Shown here one piece after another: positions 18,336 through 27,037 of a stretch of DNA of 64,000 nucleotides (positions are counted from its first letter, which is position 1; each line of letters begins with the position of its first letter). The DNA comes from Mycolicibacterium vulneris (lineage in GTDB: Bacteria > Actinomycetota > Actinomycetes > Mycobacteriales > Mycobacteriaceae). A model generated the notes under the pieces. That model ran no database searches and was not told the origin of the DNA. It saw only the letters and a list, made by a program, of their open reading frames with translations. The stretch spans positions 62,001 through 126,000 of the forward strand of contig NZ_NCXM01000015.1 in the NCBI RefSeq assembly GCF_002104765.1. The letters run 5' to 3'. The translations under genes were made by a program, and so were the position numbers.

Positions 18336-18731
18336 CTACACACGATTGGCGTGTCGAGGTGCCCTAAACTGCGGATTAACGTGCGAATGGCCGTGGATCC
18401 GGGTCGGCAAGGTCATCTCTTCGTGGTCGACGAAGCTGACGGCAAACGACGGCGCGGCGTGTCGCGGTCCGCCGCTCCGCCCGTTCGCCGGGGCCTCGGA
18501 CAGCTGCGCAAGCTCGCGCCGATGCAGGTATTCCAACGCCTCGGGCATGCCCTCGGCGGCCAGCGTGTGCATGTCCACACCGCCGGCACGCTCCAGGAAT
18601 TCGTCGACGTCGGCCACCGCCAGTGCGCCGGGGGCGAGCTCGGACTCGAGCCGCCCAAGGCCCAGCGCCGCCAGCATCAGCAGCGCCGGAATACCGGCCA
18701 CCAGCAACCACGACACACGAAGAGTAAACAT
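18336..18731 (-). CDS. Small membrane-anchored protein (Rv3675 type)
   Basis: 131 residues with one N-terminal membrane helix (about 5-27, VSWLLVAGIPALLMLAALGL), then a soluble region with DVDEFLERAGGVDMHTLAAE. No known domain. It lies upstream of crp on the same strand and could be co-transcribed with it. Position matches Rv3675. Confidence 0.75.
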   Translation of the reverse strand: MFTLRVSWLLVAGIPALLMLAALGLGRLESELAPGALAVADVDEFLERAGGVDMHTLAAEGMPEALEYLHRRELAQLSEAPANGRSGGPRHAAPSFAVSFVDHEEMTLPTRIHGHSHVNPQFRAPRHANRV

Positions 18732-18787
18732 CGCCTGGAATCAACTCGGGGTCTCGGCGAGATTACGAAATCAGTACTCTGTCGTAG

Positions 18788-19585
18788 GTGACAGCGGCTA
18801 AGTCGTCCGGGCGTTCGAAATCGACTCCGGCCCCGTCCGGCGGCGGTGATGCCCGACGCTGGTCCGAGGAAACTCGAGTCGGCCTGGTGCGGCGGGCGCG
18901 GCGCATGAATCGTGCCCTGGCACAAGCATTTCCGGACGCTCACTGCGAGCTGGACTTCACCACGCCGCTCGAATTGACGGTCGCCACAATCCTTTCGGCG
19001 CAGAGCACCGATAAGCGGGTCAATCTGACGACGCCGGCACTGTTCAAGCGGTACCCGTCGGCGCTCGATTACGCCCAGGCGGACCGCGCCGAGCTGGAAA
19101 ACCTGATCCGGCCGACCGGATTCTTCCGCAACAAGGCGTCCTCGCTGATCGGCCTGGGGCAGGCCCTGGTCGAACGCTTCGACGGCGACGTGCCGTCGAC
19201 CATGGCCGAATTGGTCACCCTGCCCGGTGTCGGACGCAAGACGGCCAACGTCATCCTGGGAAACGCCTTCGGCGTCCCCGGCATCACGGTCGACACCCAT
19301 TTCACCCGGCTGGTGCACCGGTGGCGCTGGACCGAGGACAAGGATGCCGTCAAGATCGAGCACTCCGTCGGTGAGCTGATCGAACGCGGTGAGTGGACCA
19401 TGCTGAGCCACCGGGTGATCTTCCACGGCCGCCGGGTCTGCCACGCGCGCAAACCGGCGTGCGGCGTCTGCCTGATCGCCAAAGACTGCCCCTCCTTCGG
19501 CCTTGGCCCCACCGAACCGGCGTTGGCCGCGCCCCTGGTGAAGGGCCCGGAAACCGAGCACCTGCTCGCGCTGGCCGGGCTGTAA
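18788..19585 (+). CDS. nth: Endonuclease III (base excision repair)
   Basis: 265 residues from a GTG. The helix-hairpin-helix [14 protein letters not shown] carries the catalytic lysine K151; the catalytic aspartate is D169 (VDTHFTR). The [4Fe-4S] cluster ligands are C218, C225, C228 and C234 (CX6CX2CX5C). It removes oxidised pyrimidines and nicks the abasic strand. The first 25 residues are a Ser/Pro/Gly leader, so a later start is possible. It is followed by the TlpA-like gene after 31 bp. Confidence 0.95.
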   Translation: MTAAKSSGRSKSTPAPSGGGDARRWSEETRVGLVRRARRMNRALAQAFPDAHCELDFTTPLELTVATILSAQSTDKRVNLTTPALFKRYPSALDYAQADRAELENLIRPTGFFRNKASSLIGLGQALVERFDGDVPSTMAELVTLPGVGRKTANVILGNAFGVPGITVDTHFTRLVHRWRWTEDKDAVKIEHSVGELIERGEWTMLSHRVIFHGRRVCHARKPACGVCLIAKDCPSFGLGPTEPALAAPLVKGPETEHLLALAGL

Positions 19586-19616
19586 GCCGGCCCGCGACCG
19601 ACTCGCAGGGACCCCA

Positions 19617-20273
19617 ATGCCGACGCTGACCCGGAAGGCTCGCTGGCACATCGCGATTCTGGCTGTGGTGGCGGCGCTGATTGTGGCGCTGGTCGCCCAG
19701 CTGCGCGACGACTCCGCCTCGACGCCGCCGCCCGCGAGCGATCAGCCGGCAGCCGACCGGGAACACCGCGACGCCGACACGGCCGCCGCGCTGGCGGGTC
19801 CGCGACAGCGCGCCAACCTGGCGCCGTGCCCCGGCGCCGGAGCTGGCGACGGTCCCGCCGCGCTGCGCGGGGTGACGGCCGTCTGCGCCGCCGACGGCTC
19901 CCTGGTCGACGTCGCCCGCGCGCTGGCCGGGCGCCGGGTGGTCCTCAACCTGTGGGCATATTGGTGCGCGCCGTGCGCGGCCGAACTGCCCGCGATGGCC
20001 GAGTATCAACGTCGGGCCGGTGGGGACGTGACGGTGGTGACGGTTCATCAAGACGAAAACGAGACCGCGGCGCTGCTGCGGCTGGCCGAGCTCGGGGTGC
20101 GGCTGCCGACCCTGCAGGACGGTCGTCGCCGGGTCGCCGCCGCGCTGCGGGTGGTAAATGTGATGCCCGCGACGGTGGTCCTGCGGCCGGACGGTAGCGT
20201 TGCCCAAACGCTGCCACGAGCTTTCACCACTGCCGATGAGATCGCGGCCGCGATCGGCAACGACAGGGGATAA
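19617..20273 (+). CDS. Membrane-anchored thioredoxin-like protein (TlpA family, Rv3673c type)
   Basis: 218 residues. One membrane helix (about 11-28) leads to a Pro/Ala-rich linker and then a thioredoxin-like domain (about 85-215) with NLWAYWCAPC, active-site C117/C120, and MPATVVLRPDG with the cis-proline. Extra cysteines C71 and C90 are a feature of the Rv3673c group. It likely reduces disulfides outside the membrane. It begins a run of co-oriented genes ending with marP. Confidence 0.9.
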   Translation: MPTLTRKARWHIAILAVVAALIVALVAQLRDDSASTPPPASDQPAADREHRDADTAAALAGPRQRANLAPCPGAGAGDGPAALRGVTAVCAADGSLVDVARALAGRRVVLNLWAYWCAPCAAELPAMAEYQRRAGGDVTVVTVHQDENETAALLRLAELGVRLPTLQDGRRRVAAALRVVNVMPATVVLRPDGSVAQTLPRAFTTADEIAAAIGNDRG

Positions 20274-20302
20274 GCGGAAAAATTGAACCGACTGGAGGGG
20301 CC

Positions 20303-21118
20303 GTGAGTGCTGGGGGTTCTCCCCTGCGGAGTGGGGACCCCGCCCCCCCGCGCGGGTCCGTTCCGGTGAGGCCTGACGCCTGCCCGTCCTGGCTGCGTCC
20401 GCTGGTAGACCACGTCGATGACGTTCCCGACGCGGCCCGGCGCCGCCTGCCGGCCGACGTTCTCGCGATGATCACCAGCAAGGCCGCGTCGGCGGTGGCG
20501 ACCTTGCGCGGCGCGAGCCGCGAAGCCGCCGTGCTGGTGTTGTTCTCCGGGCCGGAATCCGGCGCACCCGACGGCGGTTTCCCCGACGACGCCGACCTGC
20601 TGGTCACCGTGCGGGCGTCGACCCTGCGCCACCACGCCGGCCAGGCGGCGTTTCCCGGCGGTGCCGCCGATCCCACCGACGACGGCCCGATCGATACCGC
20701 GCTGCGCGAGGCCCGCGAGGAAACCGGCATCGACGTCAGCAGGCTGTCCCCCCTGGCGACGATGGAAAAGATGTTCATCGCGCCGTCGCAGTTTCACGTC
20801 GTCCCGGTGCTCGCCTACTCGCCGGATCCCGGCCCGGTGGCCGTCGTCAACGAGGCCGAAACGGCGATCGTCGCGCGAGTTCCGTTGCGCGCCTTCATCA
20901 ACCCGGACAACCGGCTGATGGTGTACCGCGGCGATCTCGGCCGCCGATGGGCCGGCCCGGCGTTTCTGCTCAACGAGATGCTGGTCTGGGGATTCACTGG
21001 CCAGGTGATTTCCGCGTTGCTGGACGTCGCCGGCTGGGCCGAGCCGTGGGACACCACCGACGAGCGGGAGTTGGACGCGGCGATGGCGCTGGTCGGCGAC
21101 GGGGGCGGATCTCGATGA
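20303..21118 (+). CDS. NUDIX hydrolase, probable CoA pyrophosphatase (Rv3672c type)
   Basis: 271 residues from a GTG. The Nudix box at about 119-144 (GGAADPTDDGPIDTALREAREETGI) is extended by a few residues. The nearby RHHAGQAAFPGG matches the CoA-pyrophosphatase subgroup (LLTVRS..L..H.GQ..FPGG). The predicted reaction splits CoA into phosphopantetheine and ADP. The stop overlaps the marP start (ATGA). Confidence 0.88.
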   Translation: MSAGGSPLRSGDPAPPRGSVPVRPDACPSWLRPLVDHVDDVPDAARRRLPADVLAMITSKAASAVATLRGASREAAVLVLFSGPESGAPDGGFPDDADLLVTVRASTLRHHAGQAAFPGGAADPTDDGPIDTALREAREETGIDVSRLSPLATMEKMFIAPSQFHVVPVLAYSPDPGPVAVVNEAETAIVARVPLRAFINPDNRLMVYRGDLGRRWAGPAFLLNEMLVWGFTGQVISALLDVAGWAEPWDTTDERELDAAMALVGDGGGSR

Positions 21119-22317
21119 ATTCCATGAGCCCGTCGCAGTGGCTGGACGTCGCCGTCCTGGCGGTCGCCTTCATCGCGGCGATCTCGGGCTGGCGGTCGGG
21201 CGCGCTGGGCTCGTTGCTCTCGTTCGTCGGCGTGTTACTCGGCGCGATCGCGGGCGTGCTGCTGGCGCCCCACCTGGTCAGCCACATCGCGGCGCCGCGG
21301 GCGAAATTGTTTGCCGCACTGTTCTTGATCCTCGCTCTGGTCGTCATCGGCGAGGTCGCCGGTGTGGTGCTGGGACGCGCCGTGCGCGGCGCGATCCGCA
21401 GCCGTTCGATCCGAACGGTCGACTCGGTCATCGGGGTGGCGGTCCAGCTGGTCGTGGTGCTGACCGCGGCCTGGTTGTTGGCGACGCCGCTGACCCAGTC
21501 CAAGGACCAGCCGGAACTGGCCGCCGCGGTTCGCGGTTCGCGAGTGTTGGCTCAGGTCAACGACGTAGCGCCGCCCTGGCTCAAGACGGTGCCCAAGCGG
21601 CTGTCCGCGCTGCTGAACACCTCCGGCCTGCCCGCGGTACTGGAGCCGTTCAGCCGCACCCCGGTCATTCCCGTCGCCTCACCCGATCCCGAGCTGGCCG
21701 GCAACCCGGTGGTGCAGGCCACCGCGCCCAGCGTGGTCAAGGTGCGCAGCCTGGCCCCCAGCTGCCAGAAAGTGTTGGAGGGCAGCGGATTCGTGATCGC
21801 GCCCGACCGGGTGATGACCAACGCGCACGTGGTGGCCGGATCCAACAGCGTGCAGATCTACGCCAGCGGAAGTCCACTGGACGCCACCGTGGTGTCGTAC
21901 GATCCAGCGGTCGACATCGCGATCCTGGCCGTGCCCAATTTGCCGCCTCCCCCACTGGCTTTCGCGCAAGGCGACGCGAAAACCGGTGCCAGCGTGGTCG
22001 TCCTGGGTTATCCAGGTGGCGGTAACTTCACCGCAACCCCGGCCAGGATTCGCGAGCTGATCAAGCTGAGCGGGCCCGACATCTACCGGGATCCGGCCCC
22101 GGTCACCCGCGACGTCTACACCATCAGAGCCAGTGTGGAGCAAGGTAATTCGGGTGGGCCGTTGATCGACCTCGACGGTCACGTGCTCGGTGTGGTGTTC
22201 GGCGCGGCGGTCGATGATCCCGACACCGGGTTCGTGTTGACCGCCGACGAGGTGGCCAGTCAGCTCTCCAGGATCGGTGATACCCAGCCGGTGGGCACCG
22301 GCTCCTGCGTCGGCTGA
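21115..22317 (+). CDS. marP: Membrane serine protease MarP (acid resistance)
   Basis: 400 residues. Four N-terminal membrane helices (about 10-130, CvpA/colicin-V-like) are followed by a trypsin-fold protease: H238 (TNAHVVAG), D267 (DPAVDIAIL) and S346 (QGNSGGP). A pair of cysteines (SCQKV and the last residues GSCVG) can form the known regulatory disulfide. MarP in M. tuberculosis keeps the cytoplasm neutral in acid by cleaving the peptidoglycan hydrolase RipA. The start overlaps the NUDIX stop. Confidence 0.95.
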   Translation: MNSMSPSQWLDVAVLAVAFIAAISGWRSGALGSLLSFVGVLLGAIAGVLLAPHLVSHIAAPRAKLFAALFLILALVVIGEVAGVVLGRAVRGAIRSRSIRTVDSVIGVAVQLVVVLTAAWLLATPLTQSKDQPELAAAVRGSRVLAQVNDVAPPWLKTVPKRLSALLNTSGLPAVLEPFSRTPVIPVASPDPELAGNPVVQATAPSVVKVRSLAPSCQKVLEGSGFVIAPDRVMTNAHVVAGSNSVQIYASGSPLDATVVSYDPAVDIAILAVPNLPPPPLAFAQGDAKTGASVVVLGYPGGGNFTATPARIRELIKLSGPDIYRDPAPVTRDVYTIRASVEQGNSGGPLIDLDGHVLGVVFGAAVDDPDTGFVLTADEVASQLSRIGDTQPVGTGSCVG

Positions 22318-22327
22318 ACCGGCGCGC

Positions 22328-23287
22328 TTATCCCGCTCGGGTCAGGTGCACCTGTTCGAGGAATTTCGTCAGGTGCCGATTGATTTCCTCGGGCGCCTCT
22401 TCATGGCTGAAATGTCCTGCGCCCGCGATGGATACGTAGCGGCCCTGCGGCGCGTAGCGCCGGGTACGGTCGACCGGATCGGCCAGCACGTACGGATCCG
22501 CATCGCCGCGCAGGTGTAACAGCGGCACGCTGAGCTGCCGGCTCATCGACCTCATGAAGCGCCGGCCTTCGTCGCGCAGCTGGCTGCGCGCCGCCCAGCG
22601 CTGGTATTCCAGTGCGCTGTGCGCGGCCGCCGGGATCTGAATCGCCGTCCGCAGGTGGCCGATGGTTTCGGAGAAGTCTTCGGAGGCAAGCCATTTGCCG
22701 CAGCTGCGACTGCGGACCAGGCGCTCGATCTCGGCGCCGTCGTCCCGGGTCAACACGCGCTCGGGCCATAACGGTAGTTGGTATTGCAGCAGTGTGGGCA
22801 ACAGTGCGTAACCCTGGTCGCGTCGCGTCAACGTGGATCGCCGCAACGCTGCTGGGTGGGGTGAACTGATCAGCGCGATCGCCGACACCAGCCGCGGATG
22901 CAGCAAGGCGGTGGCCCAGCACGCCAGCCCGCCGTCGGCGTGGCCCACCAAGGTGGCCGAGGAATGCCCCAGCGCCCGAATGAGTCCGGCGGTATCGCCG
23001 GCCATCGTCCAGCCGTCGTAGCCGCGGGGCGGCTTATCGCTGCCGCCGTAGCCGCGCAGGTCGACGGCGACCACTCGCGCGCCACGCAGTCCGCGCAACT
23101 GGTGGCGCCAGGACCACCAGAACGATCCGAAACCGTGTAGCAGCATCACCAGGGGCCGGGCCGTCGCCGGCGGGCCGTCGGCCTCGCTCAGCGCCTCGAC
23201 GACGTGGAAGCGGATGCCATTGGCGTGCACATCGAGATGGCTCCACGGCCCCTCGATGCGGGTTACCGACGGATCCGGCGGCGCCAT
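22328..23287 (-). CDS. ephE: Alpha/beta hydrolase, epoxide hydrolase family EphE
   Basis: 319 residues. Oxyanion loop HGFGSFWWSW (51-60). Nucleophile elbow GHADGG with D118 in place of Ser, typical of epoxide hydrolases and dehalogenases. DADPY supplies the acid, and GAGHFSHEE near 298 the histidine. The substrate is not known. It is downstream of the small membrane protein gene and directly abuts it (stop at 23288), so both are in one transcript. Confidence 0.9.
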   Translation of the reverse strand: MAPPDPSVTRIEGPWSHLDVHANGIRFHVVEALSEADGPPATARPLVMLLHGFGSFWWSWRHQLRGLRGARVVAVDLRGYGGSDKPPRGYDGWTMAGDTAGLIRALGHSSATLVGHADGGLACWATALLHPRLVSAIALISSPHPAALRRSTLTRRDQGYALLPTLLQYQLPLWPERVLTRDDGAEIERLVRSRSCGKWLASEDFSETIGHLRTAIQIPAAAHSALEYQRWAARSQLRDEGRRFMRSMSRQLSVPLLHLRGDADPYVLADPVDRTRRYAPQGRYVSIAGAGHFSHEEAPEEINRHLTKFLEQVHLTRAG

Positions 23288-23830
23288 CTACCAACCCGAT
23301 GGATCGCCGGCAGCGCCCTGACCGGGCTTCGCGTGCTTGCCGTGGGGCTCGGGGAGCGCCTTGGCGCCGCCGGGGGCCTTGTCGTGGCCCGGCGTCAGCG
23401 CGCTGCGCGTCTCCTTGACCGATTCGATCGTCTCGCGCGGTCCGCGGATCCGGCGCACCTTGAGGAACCCGAACAGGGCCAGCACGGCGCCGACCACCAC
23501 CATGATCCCGAAAACGATCAGGAACGACACCCAGCGCCACAGCCAGGTGTCCAGCAGCTCGGCGAGGAAGAAGAAGAAAAAGAAGGTGGAGTAGAACAGC
23601 ACCACCAGCGCGGCGACGAAGAAGACGCTGCCGGTGAGACCCTTTTTGACGTCCCGGGTAATTTCGGCGCGGGCCAGTTCGACTTCGGCGCGCACCAGCG
23701 TGGAGACTTGGGTAGTCGCGTCTTTGATCAGATCACCGATCGACGGCTCGGCAGGTTTGGCATACGGGTCGGTCAACGGAATCGTGGTCAGGGTGCTGGG
23801 CACACCGTTCTTGCCATCGGCTTTGCTCAC
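23288..23830 (-). CDS. Phage-holin-superfamily III-like membrane protein (Rv3669 type)
   Basis: 180 residues from a GTG at 23830, preferred because of AAAGAGGA 8 bp before. The N-terminal amphipathic helix region VRAEVELARAEITRDVKKGL is followed by two membrane helices (about 67-92 and 98-120), with a run of six Phe in the first. The tail is basic and Pro/Gly-rich. This is the Phage_holin_3_6/DUF1469 layout common in actinobacteria; its role is not known. It is not evidence for a prophage here. Confidence 0.85.
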   Translation of the reverse strand: MSKADGKNGVPSTLTTIPLTDPYAKPAEPSIGDLIKDATTQVSTLVRAEVELARAEITRDVKKGLTGSVFFVAALVVLFYSTFFFFFFLAELLDTWLWRWVSFLIVFGIMVVVGAVLALFGFLKVRRIRGPRETIESVKETRSALTPGHDKAPGGAKALPEPHGKHAKPGQGAAGDPSGW

Positions 23831-24091
23831 AGACGGTCCTCTTTCGTCGTCACCCGGCTCGCTGTCGTCGCGGTTCATGTTGCCATGCGGCGCCTGGACA
23901 GGAGAAGCCAGACGAGGCCAGTCGAGCACTGCGCCGCGGGTTTGAGCGCCCGACGGCCAGTTCGGTTCGGCCAGAAGGTGGTCGGCGACGACGCGGGGCC
24001 GTGGCGCTTTCAGAGCGCGAACATCACATCCCGGCCGATTACACTCGGCCAAGCCGGTCGCGATGTCCGGCCTACCGATAGGAGTGGGGCT

Positions 24092-24790
24092 GTGCGGAGG
24101 CCGCACCGATGCTTCTTAGTGGCGATTGCTGCCCTGCTCGTGGCCGCGATGGGTTCGTTTGCCCGCGCCGCCGCCGCTGACGTCCGGATCCCGTTGGGCG
24201 GTGGGGCGGGCATCGTCATCAACGGCGACACGATGTGCACGCTGACCACCATCGGCGGCGATGCCGCAGGTGAGCTGATCGGCTTCACCTCCGCGCACTG
24301 CGGCGGCCCGGGAGCGCAGGTGGCGGCCGAGGGTGCCGAGAACGCGGGCGTATTGGGCACCATGGTTTCGGGCAACGACAATCTGGACTACGCGGTGATC
24401 AAGTTCGACCCGGCCAAGGTGACACCGGTGGCCAACTACAACGGTTTTGTGATCAACGGCATCGGACCGGACCCGGCCTTCGGCCAGATCGCCTGCAAAC
24501 AGGGCAGAACGACGGGTAATTCGTGCGGCGTCACCTGGGGACCGGGGCAGGACCCGGGCACGATTGTCATGCAGGTGTGCGGCCAGCCGGGTGACTCCGG
24601 GGCACCGGTCACCGTCAACAATTTGCTGGTCGGCATGATTCACGGCGCATTCAGTGACAACCTGCCGACTTGCATCATCAAGTACATCCCGCTGCATACC
24701 CCGGCCGTGGTGATGTCGTTCAGCGCCGCCCTCGCCGACATCAACGCAAAACATCGGCCGGGTGCGGGGTTCAGCCCGCTGCCGGGCTGA
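24092..24790 (+). CDS. Secreted S1-family (chymotrypsin-like) serine protease (Rv3668c type)
   Basis: 232 residues from a GTG with AGGAG 9 bp upstream. A Sec signal peptide (about 1-28, ending ARAAAA) leads to a protease domain: His in TSAHCGG, Asp in DNLDYAVIKF, Ser in PGDSGAPV. Cys pairs are well placed for disulfides. Length equals that of the M. tuberculosis orthologue, as I recall. It is probably secreted or cell-wall located. It converges with acs. Confidence 0.9.
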   Translation: MRRPHRCFLVAIAALLVAAMGSFARAAAADVRIPLGGGAGIVINGDTMCTLTTIGGDAAGELIGFTSAHCGGPGAQVAAEGAENAGVLGTMVSGNDNLDYAVIKFDPAKVTPVANYNGFVINGIGPDPAFGQIACKQGRTTGNSCGVTWGPGQDPGTIVMQVCGQPGDSGAPVTVNNLLVGMIHGAFSDNLPTCIIKYIPLHTPAVVMSFSAALADINAKHRPGAGFSPLPG

Positions 24791-24800
24791 CCGGCAGCGA

Positions 24801-26753
24801 CTAATTCGCCGCCCTGATCGCGTCGAAGACGCCGGGATCCAGCAGCGTCGACGTGTCGCCCAATTCGCGGTTTTCGGCGATGTCGCGCAACAGCCGGCGC
24901 ATGATCTTGCCGCTGCGGGTCTTGGGTAGTTCGGGCACCACGTGCACCTCGCGCGGGCGGGCGATGGGTGAGATCTCCCGGGCCACCTCGACGCGCAACT
25001 CGTCGACGATCCCGTCGTGCACGTGGTAATCCGCGCGCAAGACGACGAACGCGCAGATGGCCTGGCCGGTGGTCGAATCAGTCGCCCCGACCACCGCCGC
25101 CTCGGCCACCGCGACGTGGCCGACCAGCGCCGACTCCACCTCGGCGGTGGACAGCCGGTGTCCCGACACGTTCATTACGTCGTCGATGCGGCCCACCACC
25201 CAGATGGCGCCGTCGCGGTCGTAATAGGCGCTGTCACCGGCGAAATACCAGCCCCGCTCGGCGAACCGGGACCAGTAGGTTTCGACGTAACGCTCGGGAT
25301 CACCCCAGATGCCGCGCAGCATGGACGGCCACGGCTGGTCCAACACCAGGTAGCCGGTGATGTGCTCGCCCTTGTGGATGCCCGGCACCAGTTGATCACC
25401 GTGGTCGTCGACGATCTTGGCCGAGATGCCGGGCAGCGCCCTCATCGCCGAACCCGGTTTTGCCGCAGCGACTCCCGGCAGCGGGGAGATCATCGCGGCG
25501 CCCGTCTCGGTCTGCCACCAGGTGTCGACGATGGGCAGGCTGTCGGCGCCGATCACCTTGCGGTACCAGCGCCAGGCCTCGGGGTTGATCGGTTCGCCCA
25601 CCGAACCCAGCAGCCTCAGGCTGGACAGGTCGTGTGCGTCCGGTATCTCGCGTCCCCACTTCATGAACGTGCGAATCAACGTGGGTGCGGTGTAATAGAT
25701 TGTCACACCGTACTTTTCGATGATCTCGAAATGGCGGTGCTGGCTGGGTGAGTCGGGCGTGCCCTCGTAGAGGACCTCGGTGACGCCGTTGGCCAGCGGA
25801 CCGTACACGCCATAGGTGTGTCCGGTGACCCAGCCGATGTCGGCGGTGCACCAGAACACATCGGTTTCGGCCTTGATGTCGAAGACGTAGTAGTGCGTGT
25901 AGGCGGCGTGGGTCAGATAGCCGCCGCTGGTGTGCACGATGCCCTTGGGCTTGCCGGTGGTTCCCGAGGTGTACAGCAGGAACAGCGGCTGCTCCGCCTC
26001 GAAGGATTCCGGGGTGTGTTCGGGGGAGGCGGCGTCGACGACGTCGTGCCACCACAGGTCGCGGTCGTCATTCCAGGACACGTCAATTCCGGTGCGCCGC
26101 ACCACAAGAACGTGCTCGACGGTGCTGTCGGCGCTCTTGACGGCCTCGTCGGCCGCGTCCTTCAACGGCGCAGGCTTGCCGCGGCGGAACTGGCCGTCGC
26201 TGGTGATGAGCAGCTTGGCCTGCGCGTCGGCGATCCGGGCCTGCAACGCCTTGGCGGTGAAGCCGGCGAACACCACGCTGTGCATCAGGCCCAGGCGTGC
26301 GCAGGCCAGCATCGCGATCACCGCCTCCGGGATGAGCGGCAGATAGATCGCGACCCGGTCGCCGGCGACCAGACCGAGATCGGTCAGCGCGTTGGCGGCC
26401 TTGCACACCTCGGCCTGGAGATCGGAATAGGTCAGGCTGCGGTGGTCGCCGACGGGTTCGCCCTCCCAGTGGATGGCGACCCGATCCCCGTGCCCGGCCT
26501 CCACGTGGCGGTCCACACAGTTGTAGGCGACGTTGAGCTTGCCGTCGGCGAACCACTTGGCGAACGGTGCCTCGGACCAGTCCAGCACCTCGGTGAACGG
26601 CGTCGCCCACGACAGCCGGTTGGCCTGCTTGGCCCAGAAGGCCAACCGGTCCTGCTCGGCTTCGCGGTACAGCTCCTCGCCGGCATTGGCCTGCTCGGCG
26701 AATTGCGCCGCCGGCGGGTACGACGACGGGCCTGCGGTATTGGTGGCGGTCAC
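24801..26753 (-). CDS. acs: Acetyl-CoA synthetase
   Basis: 650 residues, full length for the family. ANL-superfamily motifs: YTSGTTGKPKGIVHTSGGY (P-loop), VDTWWQTETGAAM, the hinge Asp in AGDSAYYDRDG and RIDDVMNVSGHR. The catalytic lysine is in PKTRSGKIMRR near the C-terminus, and is the site of Pat-type acetylation under cAMP control in mycobacteria. It makes acetyl-CoA from acetate and ATP. The 284-bp gap to dppA (26754-27037) holds the divergent promoters and no other gene. Confidence 0.97.
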   Translation of the reverse strand: MTATNTAGPSSYPPAAQFAEQANAGEELYREAEQDRLAFWAKQANRLSWATPFTEVLDWSEAPFAKWFADGKLNVAYNCVDRHVEAGHGDRVAIHWEGEPVGDHRSLTYSDLQAEVCKAANALTDLGLVAGDRVAIYLPLIPEAVIAMLACARLGLMHSVVFAGFTAKALQARIADAQAKLLITSDGQFRRGKPAPLKDAADEAVKSADSTVEHVLVVRRTGIDVSWNDDRDLWWHDVVDAASPEHTPESFEAEQPLFLLYTSGTTGKPKGIVHTSGGYLTHAAYTHYYVFDIKAETDVFWCTADIGWVTGHTYGVYGPLANGVTEVLYEGTPDSPSQHRHFEIIEKYGVTIYYTAPTLIRTFMKWGREIPDAHDLSSLRLLGSVGEPINPEAWRWYRKVIGADSLPIVDTWWQTETGAAMISPLPGVAAAKPGSAMRALPGISAKIVDDHGDQLVPGIHKGEHITGYLVLDQPWPSMLRGIWGDPERYVETYWSRFAERGWYFAGDSAYYDRDGAIWVVGRIDDVMNVSGHRLSTAEVESALVGHVAVAEAAVVGATDSTTGQAICAFVVLRADYHVHDGIVDELRVEVAREISPIARPREVHVVPELPKTRSGKIMRRLLRDIAENRELGDTSTLLDPGVFDAIRAAN

Positions 26754-27037
26754 TGGATTCTCCTGTGTCGAGACTGCGCCGTTCGGTGGCCGACTGCGAG
26801 CCTAACCGTGTGAGGTGTAGCCGTGCGAGTGGTGGCTGCGCGCGAATCCGGGGTCAAAATCTGCCCTGATGCCGGATAATCACCCGTGTGCCGGGTCATG
26901 GGCGGGGCATCCGCCGACCCGTGCACGCTCATTGGATGTGCCGGGGTCGACTCGGGTGCGGGCGGACCGTAGATTCACGCCCAGCCCACGCTGCGCGGAT
27001 ACCTGGGCGGCCTGCGGGCCGCCTAGGGTCGGGTGTC

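Noticed and set aside
23288..23830. Holin-like protein as a sign of a prophage
   Set aside because: It is the conserved chromosomal Rv3669-type gene; no phage gene is near it.
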